From: Photobacterium lutimaris
GTDB taxonomy: Bacteria; Pseudomonadota; Gammaproteobacteria; Enterobacterales; Vibrionaceae
Length of the DNA stretch: 64,000 nucleotides
Assembly: GCF_003025555.1 (NCBI RefSeq)
Contig: NZ_PYMH01000001.1
Span: 372,001-436,000 of the forward strand
Reading direction: 5' to 3'
A model generated the notes under the pieces. It worked only from the letters and a program-made list of their open reading frames with translations. It ran no database searches and had not been told where the DNA came from. This document shows positions 43,711 to 54,340 of this stretch, one piece after another; the first letter of the stretch is position 1; each line of letters begins with the position of its first letter. The position numbers were made by a program, and so were the translations under genes.

Positions 43711-45297
43711 TTAGTGGTTCTTAAACCTGTCAGCCAGTAAGTAAAAATCATCGACTCGTCGCTTAAGTTCGGCACTGCTCTGTTCGACTTGGCTGACCCC
43801 CTCGAGGTTTTGCTGAGATGCATCGGCCAATGCGTGGATATGTTCACTGGTTTGCTGGGTGTGGGACTCTTGGCTCAGTGCCGAGGATGACACCTGATTG
43901 ACAAGTTCATTGATCGCCTGCATGTGTTGCTCAACAGTGCCCAATGCGTCAGCCCCTTGGGCGGCTTGCTCGACACACGTCAATGTATCGTTATGGTTGT
44001 TCTTGATCAGCACTTGCCAGTTTTCGATAGTAGCCAGCATATTGCCAATACTGCTCTGAATTTGCTCTGTGGCCGTTTGAGTGCGGGAAGATAAAGCGCG
44101 AACTTCATCGGCAACCACGGCAAAACCTCGGCCATGTTCGCCGGCACGGGCCGCTTCTATGGCAGCGTTGAGGGCAAGTAAGTTGGTTTGATCTGCAATC
44201 CCACTGATCTCTGACATCACGGCACTGACGGTACTGGCCTCGGTGCTGAGTTTGTCTGTTGCATCAGTGGCTCGGCGGGCTTGGGTCGATAGTGTATTGA
44301 GATTTGACAGGGTTGCATCGAGTTGGTTGCGGGTGATCGAGCACTGCTCTCGGGTGAGGTCTAGGAGTTGATGGCTTTCGCTGGCGTGTAGTGAAATAGT
44401 CTGTGCCGAATCGGATATATTATCGATTGCTGTCGCAATGTGCTGAATATTCGTGTTTTGGTCGCCGATCGCATCATTGACCCGACGGGTGGTATGACTT
44501 AAAGCATCGGCCAGGTCATGCAAAGGTGCAGCAGAATCAGTCATTCTGCCCAACACAGTACGCATACCCGCTGAGGCCATTTTTAGGTGGTAGTCGACCA
44601 CCGAAAATGGATCTGTCCCCGAAAAAATGGCTCGGCTGAGACTGTCATATTGTGACTTTAAATGCGCAATTTTCGACGGTATTCCGAATAACTCTTGGCG
44701 GAAAAATAGGCCTAATACCAGAGCGGGAGATAGCGTCAACAAGGTTATAATGCTTACACCACTTGTTATCAATACCGCTGCTGGAGGGAGGGTACAAGCG
44801 GCTAAAAGCATCCCATATTTTACCGAGCTTGGCAGAGAGAAAGACAAAGGTTTGCTTCTATGCTCCGCTTTGATCAACTGGCGATAAGCCGCTTCAGCCG
44901 CTTTGACTAACTGGGCAGCTGGCTTAACCCTTACAGATTGATAACCAATGATATTTCCATCTTCATAAATTGGCGTAACGTAGGCGTCAACCCAGTAGTA
45001 ACCACCGTTTTTGGTGCGGTTTTTTACAATCCCACGCCAGGCTTTTTGGCCGTGGATATGTTGCCACAGATCAGCAAAAGCAACCTTCGGCATATCTGGA
45101 TGACGGATAATATTGTGATTTTGTCCGAGTAATTCTGGCTCAGAATACCCTGCAACACGGCAAAAAGCGGCATTACAGTACGTAATGACCCCTTTCAGAT
45201 CAGTCGTTGAGACTAACTGCTCACCTTCTGCGAATGTGACTTCCTGATTGTGAGCTGGCTGGTCGGTAGCGCTTACGGTTAGTGTTGAGCGAATCAC
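43711..45297 (-). CDS. PAS-containing chemotaxis receptor (Aer-like)
   Basis: A 528-residue receptor. The N-terminal PAS domain ([38 protein letters not shown]) resembles the FAD-binding PAS of Aer. Two hydrophobic segments (about 160-200) anchor it. The signalling hairpin tip is [37 protein letters not shown]. There is no periplasmic sensor, so it likely senses redox or energy state. Start GTG with AAGG upstream. Divergent to another receptor gene. Confidence 0.9.
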   Translation of the reverse strand: MIRSTLTVSATDQPAHNQEVTFAEGEQLVSTTDLKGVITYCNAAFCRVAGYSEPELLGQNHNIIRHPDMPKVAFADLWQHIHGQKAWRGIVKNRTKNGGYYWVDAYVTPIYEDGNIIGYQSVRVKPAAQLVKAAEAAYRQLIKAEHRSKPLSFSLPSSVKYGMLLAACTLPPAAVLITSGVSIITLLTLSPALVLGLFFRQELFGIPSKIAHLKSQYDSLSRAIFSGTDPFSVVDYHLKMASAGMRTVLGRMTDSAAPLHDLADALSHTTRRVNDAIGDQNTNIQHIATAIDNISDSAQTISLHASESHQLLDLTREQCSITRNQLDATLSNLNTLSTQARRATDATDKLSTEASTVSAVMSEISGIADQTNLLALNAAIEAARAGEHGRGFAVVADEVRALSSRTQTATEQIQSSIGNMLATIENWQVLIKNNHNDTLTCVEQAAQGADALGTVEQHMQAINELVNQVSSSALSQESHTQQTSEHIHALADASQQNLEGVSQVEQSSAELKRRVDDFYLLADRFKNH

Positions 45298-45684
45298 GAG
45301 GTAACCTTTATATGTACTTGTTTTTTATTGTTAATAAGACCATAACAATGTAATAAATGGAATTGTTTTGTGTCTTTTGGGTGCGTTATGTTAACTCGGG
45401 CTGATTTGCTTGTTTCTTTTCGCATTTAATTGCTTTTGAGGGAGGGGGATTGAGCGTCGGAAGTTGAGTCAGCTGTGCCTCAATCTGAATCATAAGTAAA
45501 GTTTTGCAACGACTCGAGTTGCATAAATTACAGAAGCGATAAGAGTGTTTACCGGCAGATGTTAAAATGAGGATTTAAAATATACCTTGCTGATTTTAAA
45601 CCTCTTTACCGTTTTTTTATTAACCAATAAGCAGTAATAGACTTTTGACTCAGATGTGGGTAATTCATACATTTGGAGTGTACT
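45298..45684. other. 387-bp intergenic region between two divergent receptor genes
   Basis: Contains no gene I can support. It should hold both promoters; I looked for sigma-28 boxes (TAAA-N15-GCCGATAA) and found none convincing. Confidence 0.5.
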
Positions 45685-47328
45685 ATGTCTTGGATTCACC
45701 ATCTAAGCTTCCGATGGAAGTTCATCATCCCGGTAATTTTTGCTGTCACCATGTTTATGGTTTTTTTTGCTTTTGTTGTGTCGGTCTTGATCGATCAAAA
45801 GAGAATCAATCACTATATAGAGCTAAAGATTGAACCGACATTGGCGCAAATGGATCTGGGCTACCGCGATCTTTATCAATTAAATACGGCTGCGCAAGGG
45901 GTTGTACTTGCCTCGGGTAATACGGACTTTCTTGCTTATAATATCGAGTTGTTTGAAGATAACGAGCCGAAGGCTCTGGGGAGGTTATTATCAGCGCAGG
46001 CATTGATTGCCGAAGGTTCAATAGCCGATGGTAATCAAACTATCCTGCATGCCATTCAATCCCAATACCAACAGTTAGTTAAGCATTACGCTTTTATCGT
46101 CAATAACCCAGCTCAAGCGGAACAGTACTATTTTACTAACCGTGGAATGATGAATGAAGGGTTTACCGCTTTAATTGATGAATTCATGTTGCTGAGAACG
46201 ACGATCGAACAAAAGGAAGCATCGGTAAAGCAGGAGTTGGTAGATAAAGTCGACTGGGCCACAACGTTGTTAGAAGTGGGGGTGTTAGTTACGGCGTTGG
46301 TATCTCTAGTTGGCACCTGGTTGCTGTCGGGCATCATCATTTCCCCGCTTAAGAAGCTCACCCTAGCCATGAACGATATTGCCAGTGGCGATGGTGATTT
46401 AACGCAGCGGGTCAAAGTAGAGAGTAAAGATGAAGTCGGGCAACTTGGCGAGGGCTTCAATGCGTTTGTCTCGGAAATTCATCATACGATAATTGATGTC
46501 TCGGCGACCTTGCAAGTGGTGCAAGAGGCTACTGGCAATATTCAGAATGATACCCAGAATGTTGCCATTCATGCCAATGCGCAACAAGAAGAAAGTGCCC
46601 ATGTTGCTACCGCTGTACATGAGATGAGTGCAACCAGCGACAATGTCAGCCAGCATGCGAGCGAAGCTGCGAAAGCGAGTCAGCATGCCAGTGAAGAATC
46701 CAAGGCCGCTAAAACTGTTCTCGAAAATGCGGTCATCTCCATTCATCAGCTATCCGAAGATATTGAAGGCTCCAATCATGTGATCACTGAACTTGAGCGC
46801 GATGTTGCAAATATTGCCTCTATTCTGGATGTGATCCGTGGCATTGCCGAACAGACGAATCTATTGGCGTTAAACGCAGCGATTGAAGCTGCCCGTGCCG
46901 GTGAGCAGGGAAGAGGCTTTGCGGTGGTCGCTGATGAAGTACGTTCACTTGCGAGCAAAACACAAATGAGTACCGGCGAAATCCAAACGATGATTGAGCG
47001 TTTGCAACATGGGGCTAAGCAAGCGGTCGCTGCAATGGAGCGCAGTCGTGAGAGTGGAATTGCCACTGTGAGCCAGGCAAATACTGCCAATGAATCTTTG
47101 GATCTCATTAGCCACTCTATCGAAGTGATTAACGAAATGAACCTGCAAATTGCCACTGCGGCTAACCAGCAGAGCCAAGTGAGTGAAGATATCAGCCACA
47201 ATGTCCAAAAAATAGCGGATAAAAGTCAAGAAGTGGTCGGGAAAGTGAGCGCAACGGAGGCCTCTTTCATACAATTGGCAACGCAATGCCGGAAATTGCG
47301 GCAGCAAGTTGGTCGTTTCCAGGTTTGA
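45685..47328 (+). CDS. Methyl-accepting chemotaxis protein
   Basis: A 547-residue transmembrane receptor: one N-terminal membrane segment ([23 protein letters not shown]), a periplasmic four-helix-type sensor (about 40-190), a second membrane segment ([19 protein letters not shown]), HAMP, and the signalling domain with [37 protein letters not shown]. The ATG at 45685 follows GGAG by 7 bases. Ligand unknown. Terminator directly after the gene. Confidence 0.93.
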   Translation: MSWIHHLSFRWKFIIPVIFAVTMFMVFFAFVVSVLIDQKRINHYIELKIEPTLAQMDLGYRDLYQLNTAAQGVVLASGNTDFLAYNIELFEDNEPKALGRLLSAQALIAEGSIADGNQTILHAIQSQYQQLVKHYAFIVNNPAQAEQYYFTNRGMMNEGFTALIDEFMLLRTTIEQKEASVKQELVDKVDWATTLLEVGVLVTALVSLVGTWLLSGIIISPLKKLTLAMNDIASGDGDLTQRVKVESKDEVGQLGEGFNAFVSEIHHTIIDVSATLQVVQEATGNIQNDTQNVAIHANAQQEESAHVATAVHEMSATSDNVSQHASEAAKASQHASEESKAAKTVLENAVISIHQLSEDIEGSNHVITELERDVANIASILDVIRGIAEQTNLLALNAAIEAARAGEQGRGFAVVADEVRSLASKTQMSTGEIQTMIERLQHGAKQAVAAMERSRESGIATVSQANTANESLDLISHSIEVINEMNLQIATAANQQSQVSEDISHNVQKIADKSQEVVGKVSATEASFIQLATQCRKLRQQVGRFQV

Positions 47329-47348
47329 TAAGCATTGATTGTTAGCGA

Positions 47349-47374
47349 AGCCCCACGACTGTGGGGCTTTTTTA
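47349..47374 (+). terminator. Terminator of the chemotaxis receptor gene
   Basis: AGCCCCAC and GTGGGGCT (8 bp, 4-nt loop) followed by six or more T. Confidence 0.88.
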
Positions 47375-47463
47375 TTGAAATTCAGAGAGGTAGCCATTGT
47401 ACTGAAATAGTTGCATACGGTATTCTGGTTATTAACTGAACGTTGTTTATTAAGGAGAGCAAC

Positions 47464-48408
47464 ATGCCGTACGATACTTTGGTCACTGTCGGTATCTTTA
47501 TCATCGTAGCAATTGTATTTATTGCTTCAGGCGTTAAAACCGTTCCACAGGGCAGTGAATGGACCGTTGAACGTTTTGGACGTTATACCAAAACACTACG
47601 TCCTGGTTTGAATTTGATTGTGCCTTTTATCGACCAAGTCGGTAACAAGATCAATATGATGGAACGAGTGCTGGATATTCCAGCGCAAGAGGTAATTTCA
47701 CGAGATAACGCCAATGTTACCATTGACGCGGTGTGTTTTGTGCAAGTCATCGATGCGCCGAAAGCCGCGTATGAAGTAACCGATTTGGAACATGCTATCC
47801 GTAATCTAACCCTCACTAATATCCGTACTGTGCTGGGTTCGATGGAACTCGATGAGATGCTATCACAGCGAGACACCATTAATGGACGACTACTAACCAT
47901 TGTTGACCAGGCCACAAACCCTTGGGGAGTTAAAGTCACTCGTATCGAAATAAAAGATGTGCAGCCACCGGCTGATCTTACTTCAGCAATGAATGCACAG
48001 ATGAAAGCTGAGCGTAATAAGCGAGCAGAGGTTCTAGAAGCTGAAGGGGTTAGACAGGCTGAAATTTTGCGAGCTGAAGGTCATAAGCAATCTGCAATCT
48101 TGCGGGCGGAAGGTGATAAGCAAGCCGCTATTTTGCAAGCAGAAGCTAGGGAGCGAGCGGCAGAGGCAGAAGCCAGAGCGACTGCTATGGTGTCCGATGC
48201 CATTGCCAACGGGGATCTTCAAGCGGTGAACTACTTCATTGCTCAAGGATATACTGATGCGTTGAAAACGATAGGCCAAGCGGAGAATGGTAAAGTTATT
48301 ATGTTACCTCTGGAAGCGACTGGCCTGATGGGTTCAATTGCGGGGATCACTGAAATCCTCAGTCAGTCAGGGAGCAGTAAAGAAGGAGAGAAAGGTAAGC
48401 AGGCATGA
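47464..48408 (+). CDS. qmcA: SPFH/stomatin-like membrane protein (QmcA-type)
   Basis: A 314-residue band-7 protein with one N-terminal membrane segment ([17 protein letters not shown]) and the SPFH domain ([47 protein letters not shown]), then an Ala/Glu-rich coiled coil ([17 protein letters not shown]). It forms large membrane oligomers. AGGAGA precedes ATG 47464. The stop overlaps the nfeD-like start (ATGA), the usual pairing. Confidence 0.92.
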   Translation: MPYDTLVTVGIFIIVAIVFIASGVKTVPQGSEWTVERFGRYTKTLRPGLNLIVPFIDQVGNKINMMERVLDIPAQEVISRDNANVTIDAVCFVQVIDAPKAAYEVTDLEHAIRNLTLTNIRTVLGSMELDEMLSQRDTINGRLLTIVDQATNPWGVKVTRIEIKDVQPPADLTSAMNAQMKAERNKRAEVLEAEGVRQAEILRAEGHKQSAILRAEGDKQAAILQAEARERAAEAEARATAMVSDAIANGDLQAVNYFIAQGYTDALKTIGQAENGKVIMLPLEATGLMGSIAGITEILSQSGSSKEGEKGKQA

Positions 48409-48863
48409 TCACGTTACTTGAGCAAATGAATGTCTGGCACTGGCTAGCGCTGGGGCTGGTATTGTTGCTATTGGAATTACTTGGTACAGCCGGTTATCTG
48501 TTATGGCTAGGCGTATCGGCTTTGTTGGTGGGGGCGATCTTGTTCTTCCTACCATTAGGTTGGGAAATGCAATGGCTGACCTTTGCTGTGTTCTGCTTGT
48601 TTACGACGTGGTTGTGGTGGCGCTACCAGCACAAACAAGATAAAGCAGGTGATGAGAAACGCAGCTTGAATCAACGCTCCGAGCAATTAATCGGTCAAAC
48701 GTGCGTACTAGACAATGACTTCCCGCTTGGGCAAGGGCGCTTGCAACTCGGTGATACGACGTGGACCGCTAAATCAGAGTCCAACATACCTGCAGGCACT
48801 TTGGTTGAAGTCATAAGGGTCGAGGGTATCGTTGTCATCATTCAAGAAAAAGTGAGCCAGTAA
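48405..48863 (+). CDS. NfeD-family membrane protein (YbbJ-type)
   Basis: A 152-residue protein with two or three membrane segments at the N-terminus ([37 protein letters not shown]) and a C-terminal OB-fold domain ([22 protein letters not shown]). NfeD proteins work with stomatin-like partners in membrane quality control. Translationally coupled to qmcA. Confidence 0.92.
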   Translation: MITLLEQMNVWHWLALGLVLLLLELLGTAGYLLWLGVSALLVGAILFFLPLGWEMQWLTFAVFCLFTTWLWWRYQHKQDKAGDEKRSLNQRSEQLIGQTCVLDNDFPLGQGRLQLGDTTWTAKSESNIPAGTLVEVIRVEGIVVIIQEKVSQ

Positions 48864-48973
48864 AATACACTATCTGCTGGCAATTCGCGGTGGTGGCGCA
48901 TAATGGTAAGTTTATGTTTGTTGCTGCCGCTATATTGAGGGCGATTCAAAAGTGTTTGTTATTTGCTGGTATT

Positions 48974-49001
48974 GCCTCTGCTTATGCAGAGGCTTTTTTT
49001 T
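48974..49001 (+). terminator. Terminator of qmcA-nfeD
   Basis: GCCTCTGC and GCAGAGGC (8 bp, 4-nt loop) then eight T, 110 bases after the nfeD stop. Confidence 0.85.
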
Positions 49002-49011
49002 ATCCGTTTTC

Positions 49012-49566
49012 TCAATTTGGTTGACCTTCTAAGCTCCTTGCACTGTTTCCACTGTTATCTTCCAGCGTAATATCCGCACCGTGCTCTAGGAGAATGGCCT
49101 TTAGTTCTTCACGGCCAAAAAGAGAGGCGTACATTAATGCCGTCTGACCCGCATTATTTGGGCTATCGGCATCGCAGCTTGCTTTTATCAATAACTTTGC
49201 AATTCTCACTTCCCCTTTGAAAATTGCAGCCATCAATGCGGTATTCCCTCTATTGTCCTTGAGGCAGGCATTAGCGCCTTTATCAAGTAGCAGCTTGGTT
49301 GCTTGGTAGTGGCCGTAATAACTGGTGAACATAAGGGCGGAATAGCCTTTGGCATCTTGGGTATTGATCGGCAACCCAGCGCTGATGAACTCTGTCAGTA
49401 CTTCAGTATCTGCAGTTCGTGCTGCAGCAAAGTAGTAGTTTAGCAGTTGATGATAACTACTCTTTGGGGAATCGCTTTCATGCTCACTCGCACAAGTGCT
49501 TGTGGTGATCAGTAATATTGCGACAGTGAAAGTGACGGCGACGCCTAGTCGAATAAAGTTTTTCAT
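49012..49566 (-). CDS. Periplasmic ankyrin-repeat protein (AnkB-like)
   Basis: A 184-residue protein with a signal peptide (LGVAVTFTVAILLITTSTCA) and about four ankyrin repeats (GYSALMFTSYYGHYQATKLL, GNTALMAAIFKGEVRIAKLL, GQTALMYASLFGREELKAIL). It follows the catalase gene on the same strand by 77 bases. In Pseudomonas aeruginosa AnkB is encoded next to a catalase gene and is needed for full activity, so a partner role is likely. Confidence 0.88.
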   Translation of the reverse strand: MKNFIRLGVAVTFTVAILLITTSTCASEHESDSPKSSYHQLLNYYFAAARTADTEVLTEFISAGLPINTQDAKGYSALMFTSYYGHYQATKLLLDKGANACLKDNRGNTALMAAIFKGEVRIAKLLIKASCDADSPNNAGQTALMYASLFGREELKAILLEHGADITLEDNSGNSARSLEGQPN

Positions 49567-49643
49567 TTTTTGCCAGTGACTTATGATATCTGGAGAGTTG
49601 AGTGCGGGAAGCCCGCACTCCGTTATAAATCGTGTTTAGGCTA

Positions 49644-51167
49644 TTACTGAGCGGCCAATTTCTTAACTTTGGCTAGATCGCCATCTACCGCTTGTGTGAG
49701 TCTCTTACCATAGTCTGCGTCTGCACGGTAAGTGAAACTAAGGATGGTGTGCTTAACGCCACTGTCTTTCACCGCGCCTAGATCCGCAGCGAAGTTCGCG
49801 ATCAGGTTGCGTTTTTCTTGTTCGCTGAAGCTCCGATATAGTTCACCGGCTTGGGCAAAATTCATTTGCTTGTCAATACTGGCTTGCTGGACCTGACCTG
49901 ATAACGTTGCATTACTGTGGCGAGCCTTAGTATCTTCAGCAACCTGGCTATGACGGCTTGGTTGATAGTTGATTTCACCATGGGTATTACCGTGATTTGC
50001 GACGCCATCTTGGTTGTAGTTGGTTACCTGCTGCTTTGGCTGGTTAATCGGTAATTGCTGATGGTTAGCTCCCAATCGGTACATTTGGGTATCAGCATAA
50101 GAGAATACGCGGCCCTGTAGTAATCGGTCTTCCGATGGTTCGATACCCGTGATCAGGTTTGCTGGGGCCATAGCAACTTGCTCGGTTTCTTGGAAGAAAT
50201 TATCTGGATTACGGTTCAATGTCATGGTGCCAACTTTGGTTTCGGCAACATCTAGCCACATTTTGGTGGCATCTAACGGGTTGTAGTCGAAATCGTTTAG
50301 CTTATCGCTCTCAATTACTTTGATATAGAGATCCCACTGCGGGTAGTTGCCCTGTTCAATATTGTCATGGAGATCACGGGTCATGTGCTGGAAGTCGTTC
50401 GACTGGACGTCGGCTACCTGCTGACTGCTTAGATTCTTGATCCCTTGTTGACTCTTCCATTGGAATTTTACGTAGCGGATTTCACCTTCGGCATTGATCA
50501 TCTTATAGGCGTGTACACCAAAACCATCCATCTCTCGATAGCTTGCTGGGGTACCGTAATCACTGAAGACCCAAGTTAGCATGTGAGTGGCTCCCGCTTC
50601 ATGCGAGAAGAAATCAAAGAACCGGTTAGGATCTTGAATATTATTTACGGGTGATGGTTTCAGTGAATGAACCATGTCTGGGAATTTAATGGCATCTCGA
50701 ATAAAAAATACAGGAAGGTTGTTACCCACCAGATCCCAGTTGCCTTCATCCGTATAGAATTTTGTTGCAAAACCGCGAGGATCACGAAGTGTCTCCGGAC
50801 TGCCTTTACCATGGATCACGGATGAGAATCGAACGAAAACAGGCGTTTCTTTGCCGCTAAACGCAAACGGGGCAGCAGCGGTGATCTCACTGAAATCTGT
50901 GCTGGCAACAAATATGCCGTGTGCGCCAGCCCCTCTGGCATGAACGACGCGCTCAGGGATTCGCTCACGGGCGAATCGCTGAAGTTTTTGTATTAGCTGT
51001 ACGTCTTGCAATAGCACGCTGCCATTGCTACCTGCGGTAACAGAGTTTTGGTTATCCCCAACGTTAGCACCATTGTCACGGGTGAGAGTCTGAGCGCTAA
51101 CATTCAATGTTGTTGCCAAGCCTAGTGCAATAGCGAGTGCTTTTTGCTTAAGTTGCATTTTTATCAT
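49644..51167 (-). CDS. Exported heme catalase
   Basis: A 507-residue monofunctional catalase. The catalytic His is in RVVHARGAGAHGIF, distal Asn in FPDMVHS-containing NNLPVFFIRDAIKFPDMVHSL, and the proximal Tyr heme ligand in GRVFSYADTQMYRLG. A signal peptide (QKALAIALGLATTLNVSAQ) indicates a periplasmic enzyme. Start at 51167 or 51158; the frame is open to 51206. Forms a likely unit with the ankyrin gene. Confidence 0.93.
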   Translation of the reverse strand: MIKMQLKQKALAIALGLATTLNVSAQTLTRDNGANVGDNQNSVTAGSNGSVLLQDVQLIQKLQRFARERIPERVVHARGAGAHGIFVASTDFSEITAAAPFAFSGKETPVFVRFSSVIHGKGSPETLRDPRGFATKFYTDEGNWDLVGNNLPVFFIRDAIKFPDMVHSLKPSPVNNIQDPNRFFDFFSHEAGATHMLTWVFSDYGTPASYREMDGFGVHAYKMINAEGEIRYVKFQWKSQQGIKNLSSQQVADVQSNDFQHMTRDLHDNIEQGNYPQWDLYIKVIESDKLNDFDYNPLDATKMWLDVAETKVGTMTLNRNPDNFFQETEQVAMAPANLITGIEPSEDRLLQGRVFSYADTQMYRLGANHQQLPINQPKQQVTNYNQDGVANHGNTHGEINYQPSRHSQVAEDTKARHSNATLSGQVQQASIDKQMNFAQAGELYRSFSEQEKRNLIANFAADLGAVKDSGVKHTILSFTYRADADYGKRLTQAVDGDLAKVKKLAAQ

Positions 51168-51206
51168 TACCTTGTGTTGTAAAGTGAGGGCAAATATACG
51201 AATCAC

Positions 51207-51530
51207 CGGGCATGAAATAAAATTGATACTTCCTATCTCTTTAATAGTTATTACTTATTGATTTAATAAAAGAGTTTATTTGGTGTGCTAACCGACCACA
51301 TTATTGTAATTACGGTTGAATAGTGCGCTTTTGTTGGTTGAATTCATTTTTTGTATCGTTTGTTGTTTCCTAGTGTAAACAGATTGTTTCCTGGTTGGCG
51401 GTGTCGGTGAGTAAGTGCAAACGATAAAATGCAATGCAACCGATTACGTCGGTGATAGATACCAAGCAACGCGAAGTCACTTGGGTATAAAAATAACGAG
51501 TTAGTCAGTCAGATAGAAGAAGATAAAAAC
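51207..51530. other. 324-bp divergent intergenic region
   Basis: Contains the dispersed repeat half unit at 51457-51488 and the two divergent promoters. I see no convincing OxyR site by eye. Confidence 0.45.
51457..51488 (+). repeat. Dispersed intergenic repeat, half unit
   Basis: ATACCAAGCAACGCGAAGTC then ACTTGGGTAT; same family as 38741-38813. Confidence 0.55.
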
Positions 51531-52370
51531 ATGAAATTGGAAGCAGTAGATTATAACGCGCCCGATGCCGCCGAGCGTTTTGTTGAGTCACTTCGACATA
51601 CTGGTTTTGGCGTTTTGAAAAACCACCCTATCCAGCAGCAGCTTGTTCAGTCGATTTACGACAACTGGCACGGTTTTTTTAACACGGAAGAGAAAGAAAA
51701 CTTCCGCTTTAATGTTGATACTCAAGATGGTTTTTTCCCTTCAGAAGTCTCTGAAGTCGCCAAGGGTCATAGCAAAAAAGACATCAAAGAGTATTTTCAC
51801 TACTACCCGTGGGGTCAGTGCCCTGATGCACTAAAAGCTGAGCTTCAGCGTTATTACGAGGAAGCAAACAAGCTTGCGAGCCAGTTGCTAGGTTGGGTAG
51901 AAGAACACTCTCCTACTAACGTTTCAGAACTATACTCTCAGCCACTGTCATCAATGATTGATGGTAGCGATAAGACGTTGCTACGCGTGCTTCACTACCC
52001 GCCATTAAAAGGTGATGAAGAGCTAGGTGCTATTCGTGCTGGAGCGCATGAAGATATCAACCTTCTGACTGTACTGCCTGCTGCGAATGAGCCGGGCCTT
52101 CAGGTGCTGACCAAAGACGGTGACTGGCTGGATGTGCCATGTGATTTTGGCAATTTGATCATCAACATCGGTGATATGCTGCAAGAAGCCTCTGACGGTT
52201 ACTTCCCATCAACGACCCACCGCGTGATCAATCCTGAAGGAGCGGACAAGACCAAAGCGCGTATTTCACTGCCGTTATTTCTTCACCCTAAACCTGACGT
52301 TGTATTGTCAGAGCGCCACACGGCCAACAGTTATCTGATGGAGCGCCTACGCGAACTGGGTGTGATTTAA
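51531..52370 (+). CDS. 2-oxoglutarate/Fe(II) oxygenase, isopenicillin-N-synthase-like
   Basis: A 279-residue non-heme iron oxygenase. The facial triad is visible: HED in GAHEDINLLTVLP and the distal His in STTHRVINP; the 2OG-binding Arg is in KARISLPLF. It has the IPNS/flavonol synthase-type fold. Substrate unknown. Single-gene unit; terminator after the stop. Confidence 0.88.
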   Translation: MKLEAVDYNAPDAAERFVESLRHTGFGVLKNHPIQQQLVQSIYDNWHGFFNTEEKENFRFNVDTQDGFFPSEVSEVAKGHSKKDIKEYFHYYPWGQCPDALKAELQRYYEEANKLASQLLGWVEEHSPTNVSELYSQPLSSMIDGSDKTLLRVLHYPPLKGDEELGAIRAGAHEDINLLTVLPAANEPGLQVLTKDGDWLDVPCDFGNLIINIGDMLQEASDGYFPSTTHRVINPEGADKTKARISLPLFLHPKPDVVLSERHTANSYLMERLRELGVI

Positions 52371-52385
52371 ACCCCGTTGAATGAA

Positions 52386-52411
52386 AAACCAGCCGGCGGG
52401 CTGGTTTTTGA
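52386..52411 (+). terminator. Terminator of the oxygenase gene
   Basis: AACCAGCC and GGCTGGTT (8 bp, 4-nt loop) followed by a T-run. Confidence 0.85.
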
Positions 52412-52529
52412 CTTTAATCAATTGAGTAAAAATCAGTGCTAATCTTGGCACATCCTTTCTCAATCATCTTCTAAACTTATCATAGCCACAGAATCTGCTA
52501 GCAAGTCTAATCATAAAACAGGTGGATTT

Positions 52530-52988
52530 ATGAAATTTTTTTCATTATTACTTGGTACAATATTGACTGTCACGCTGACAGGGTGTGAACCTCCAGAACG
52601 CGGAAATACAGCAGCATTTACCTTGCCGCCGGGTAACGCGGCGCATGGTGAAGAGTTATTCCAGCATTATCAATGCTTAAGCTGTCACACGATGGAAGGG
52701 TACGAACGCCCTGAAGTGTTGGACGAATCGGATGTGAGTGTGGAGCTTGGTGGTAAGGTACCGAGGCTTAAAAAATATCAAGAGCTGGTTGTATCTGTTA
52801 TTAACCCTTCCCACCGAATTGCACAAGGGTATGATCCTGGCGAAGTTGTACGCTCAGGCGAGTCCATCATGCCAAGTTACAATGATGTGATGACAGTGAC
52901 TGATTTGGTCGATCTTATTACCTTCCTTGAAGGTAAATATGAACTTGAACCTTACGAATACACTCAATATGAAGGTTTTTATCATTGA
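52530..52988 (+). CDS. Lipoprotein c-type cytochrome
   Basis: A 152-residue monoheme cytochrome c. The lipobox LTGC (near residue 19) follows a hydrophobic signal; the heme motif is CLSCH (YQCLSCHTME) and the probable distal Met is in SIMPSYNDV. It is anchored in the membrane and should carry electrons in the periplasm. No oxidase genes are nearby. Confidence 0.88.
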   Translation: MKFFSLLLGTILTVTLTGCEPPERGNTAAFTLPPGNAAHGEELFQHYQCLSCHTMEGYERPEVLDESDVSVELGGKVPRLKKYQELVVSVINPSHRIAQGYDPGEVVRSGESIMPSYNDVMTVTDLVDLITFLEGKYELEPYEYTQYEGFYH

Positions 52989-53030
52989 TCTAGCCGCCTG
53001 CCCGTTTTAACCGAATGGGGGAGGGGGGTA

Positions 53031-53060
53031 AATAGCCAACCGAGAGGTTGGCTATTTTAT
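53031..53060 (+). terminator. Bidirectional terminator between cytochrome and YdcF-like genes
   Basis: AATAGCCAACC and GGTTGGCTATT (11 bp, 4-nt loop), then TTATTG. It serves the converging genes on both sides. Confidence 0.85.
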
Positions 53061-53103
53061 TGAGTAAACAAAACCGCACTGACGCTACCGTTGCTCGTGG
53101 CAA

Positions 53104-54102
53104 TTAAACCTGACTAACGCTTTCATACTGAAAAGCAGGCAGTCCGTAACCCCGTAACGCATCAATGTAACAGTTGATACGTGTTTGCCCGGTAGGATAA
53201 CACTCTGGTGATAATCCATCGTTAACGGCAAGATGATCAAAAGCAATGTGGGAGCGTTGGATTTCGCGTTCGGTTTTTTTCTGGCTGTGCTGAATTGTCT
53301 CGAACAGTATTTGCGAGCGGTGGACGTGAATTGATGCGCTGACCAACGTTGTATGCTGGATTTGGTTACGTTGCAAAATCGCCAAGCTGTGTTGGGCATT
53401 CTCTATGGTATTGGCAGCCATGTCCTCTTTGATCATTCTGTTGGCCATGACGCCATTATCTACAAGCCATGTTTTCATCTGATCGGCTTCAGTTATACCA
53501 GCGGTCTCAACGCCACCAGTGACAATGATTAAGCTGTTTGGTGATTGGGTAGCAAGCTTGAGGGTTTGTTCCAGCCTTAGTGCTAATGGTTTGGCAATAG
53601 ACCCGTCGCTATTTAGCTTGTAGCCAAGAGCCACAATGGCATGTTGTGTATTTTTCGCCGGTTCGAAGTTTATGGGCCGTTGTCGATAGCAAATAGGGGT
53701 ATTCAGATTGCGTTCGATTATGGCAATAACGTCTGCTAAGGCTTGTGCGCGTAAAGGGGTAAGATGAGAGAGTTGGTCAATATGCTTAGCGACGTGCTGT
53801 TGATTTCCTTGATGGTGATGCCAGAGAGTTAGGTAGCTGTGTAGCGTGATCTGCTGCTGGAGACTCGCACTTACTAGTGCTTGGTTATATCCGTCTATCG
53901 CCTTGTCGATGTCGCCTTGAAAGCTAGTAACGTTAGCCATGGTCATGAGGATATCGGTTTTGTTATCGTATGTTGCCGAGCGTAATGCGTTTGACAGGTA
54001 GTGCTTTACAGCATCAAGGTTAGAGACGGTTTTACCGTTTAAACTAAAGTTGTGACGATGGTGGCTGTTGTAGGCGTCCAGTGCCAGTTTGATATCGTCC
54101 AT
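53104..54102 (-). CDS. YdcF/SanA-like protein (DUF218)
   Basis: A 332-residue cytoplasmic-looking protein. The first 160 residues are helical, with possible TPR-like pairs (DIDKAIDGYNQALVSASL); the C-terminal DUF218 domain has AIVALGYKLNSDGS, LIIVTGGVE and MIKEDMAANTIENAQHSL, which in family members bind SAM or nucleotides or act on peptidoglycan carriers. The start at 54102 is chosen because AGAAAGAAG precedes it. Function not established. Confidence 0.85.
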   Translation of the reverse strand: MDDIKLALDAYNSHHRHNFSLNGKTVSNLDAVKHYLSNALRSATYDNKTDILMTMANVTSFQGDIDKAIDGYNQALVSASLQQQITLHSYLTLWHHHQGNQQHVAKHIDQLSHLTPLRAQALADVIAIIERNLNTPICYRQRPINFEPAKNTQHAIVALGYKLNSDGSIAKPLALRLEQTLKLATQSPNSLIIVTGGVETAGITEADQMKTWLVDNGVMANRMIKEDMAANTIENAQHSLAILQRNQIQHTTLVSASIHVHRSQILFETIQHSQKKTEREIQRSHIAFDHLAVNDGLSPECYPTGQTRINCYIDALRGYGLPAFQYESVSQV

Positions 54103-54286
54103 GCTTCTTTCTACCATTTTTGAATTCTTTCACGTATTGATTATCGTATCCTTCATCAACAAGAATGCAAGGTGCCGCTTATGTGAAAATCACAGAAAAA
54201 CAAAATGTTGATTGTGTTTGAGCTTTACCGTCAGACTAACGGCTGGGTAGTTGAAGTGATGTATGGGCGGTCAAGGTACATAACAG

Positions 54287-54318
54287 AAAGCCGCGAGGAA
54301 TTACCCTCACGGCTTTTT
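54287..54318 (-). terminator. Terminator of the GshB-like/DUF1704 operon
   Basis: AAAGCCGCGAGG pairs with CCTCACGGCTTT (one mismatch); on the minus strand it is 22 bases after the stop. Confidence 0.75.
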
Positions 54319-54340
54319 TATTCTCGTTGGTTTGCAACGA

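Noticed and set aside
45298..45684. Sigma-28 flagellar promoters between the two chemotaxis receptors
   Set aside because: TAAAG-like pieces occur but no GCCGATAA partner at the right distance was found.
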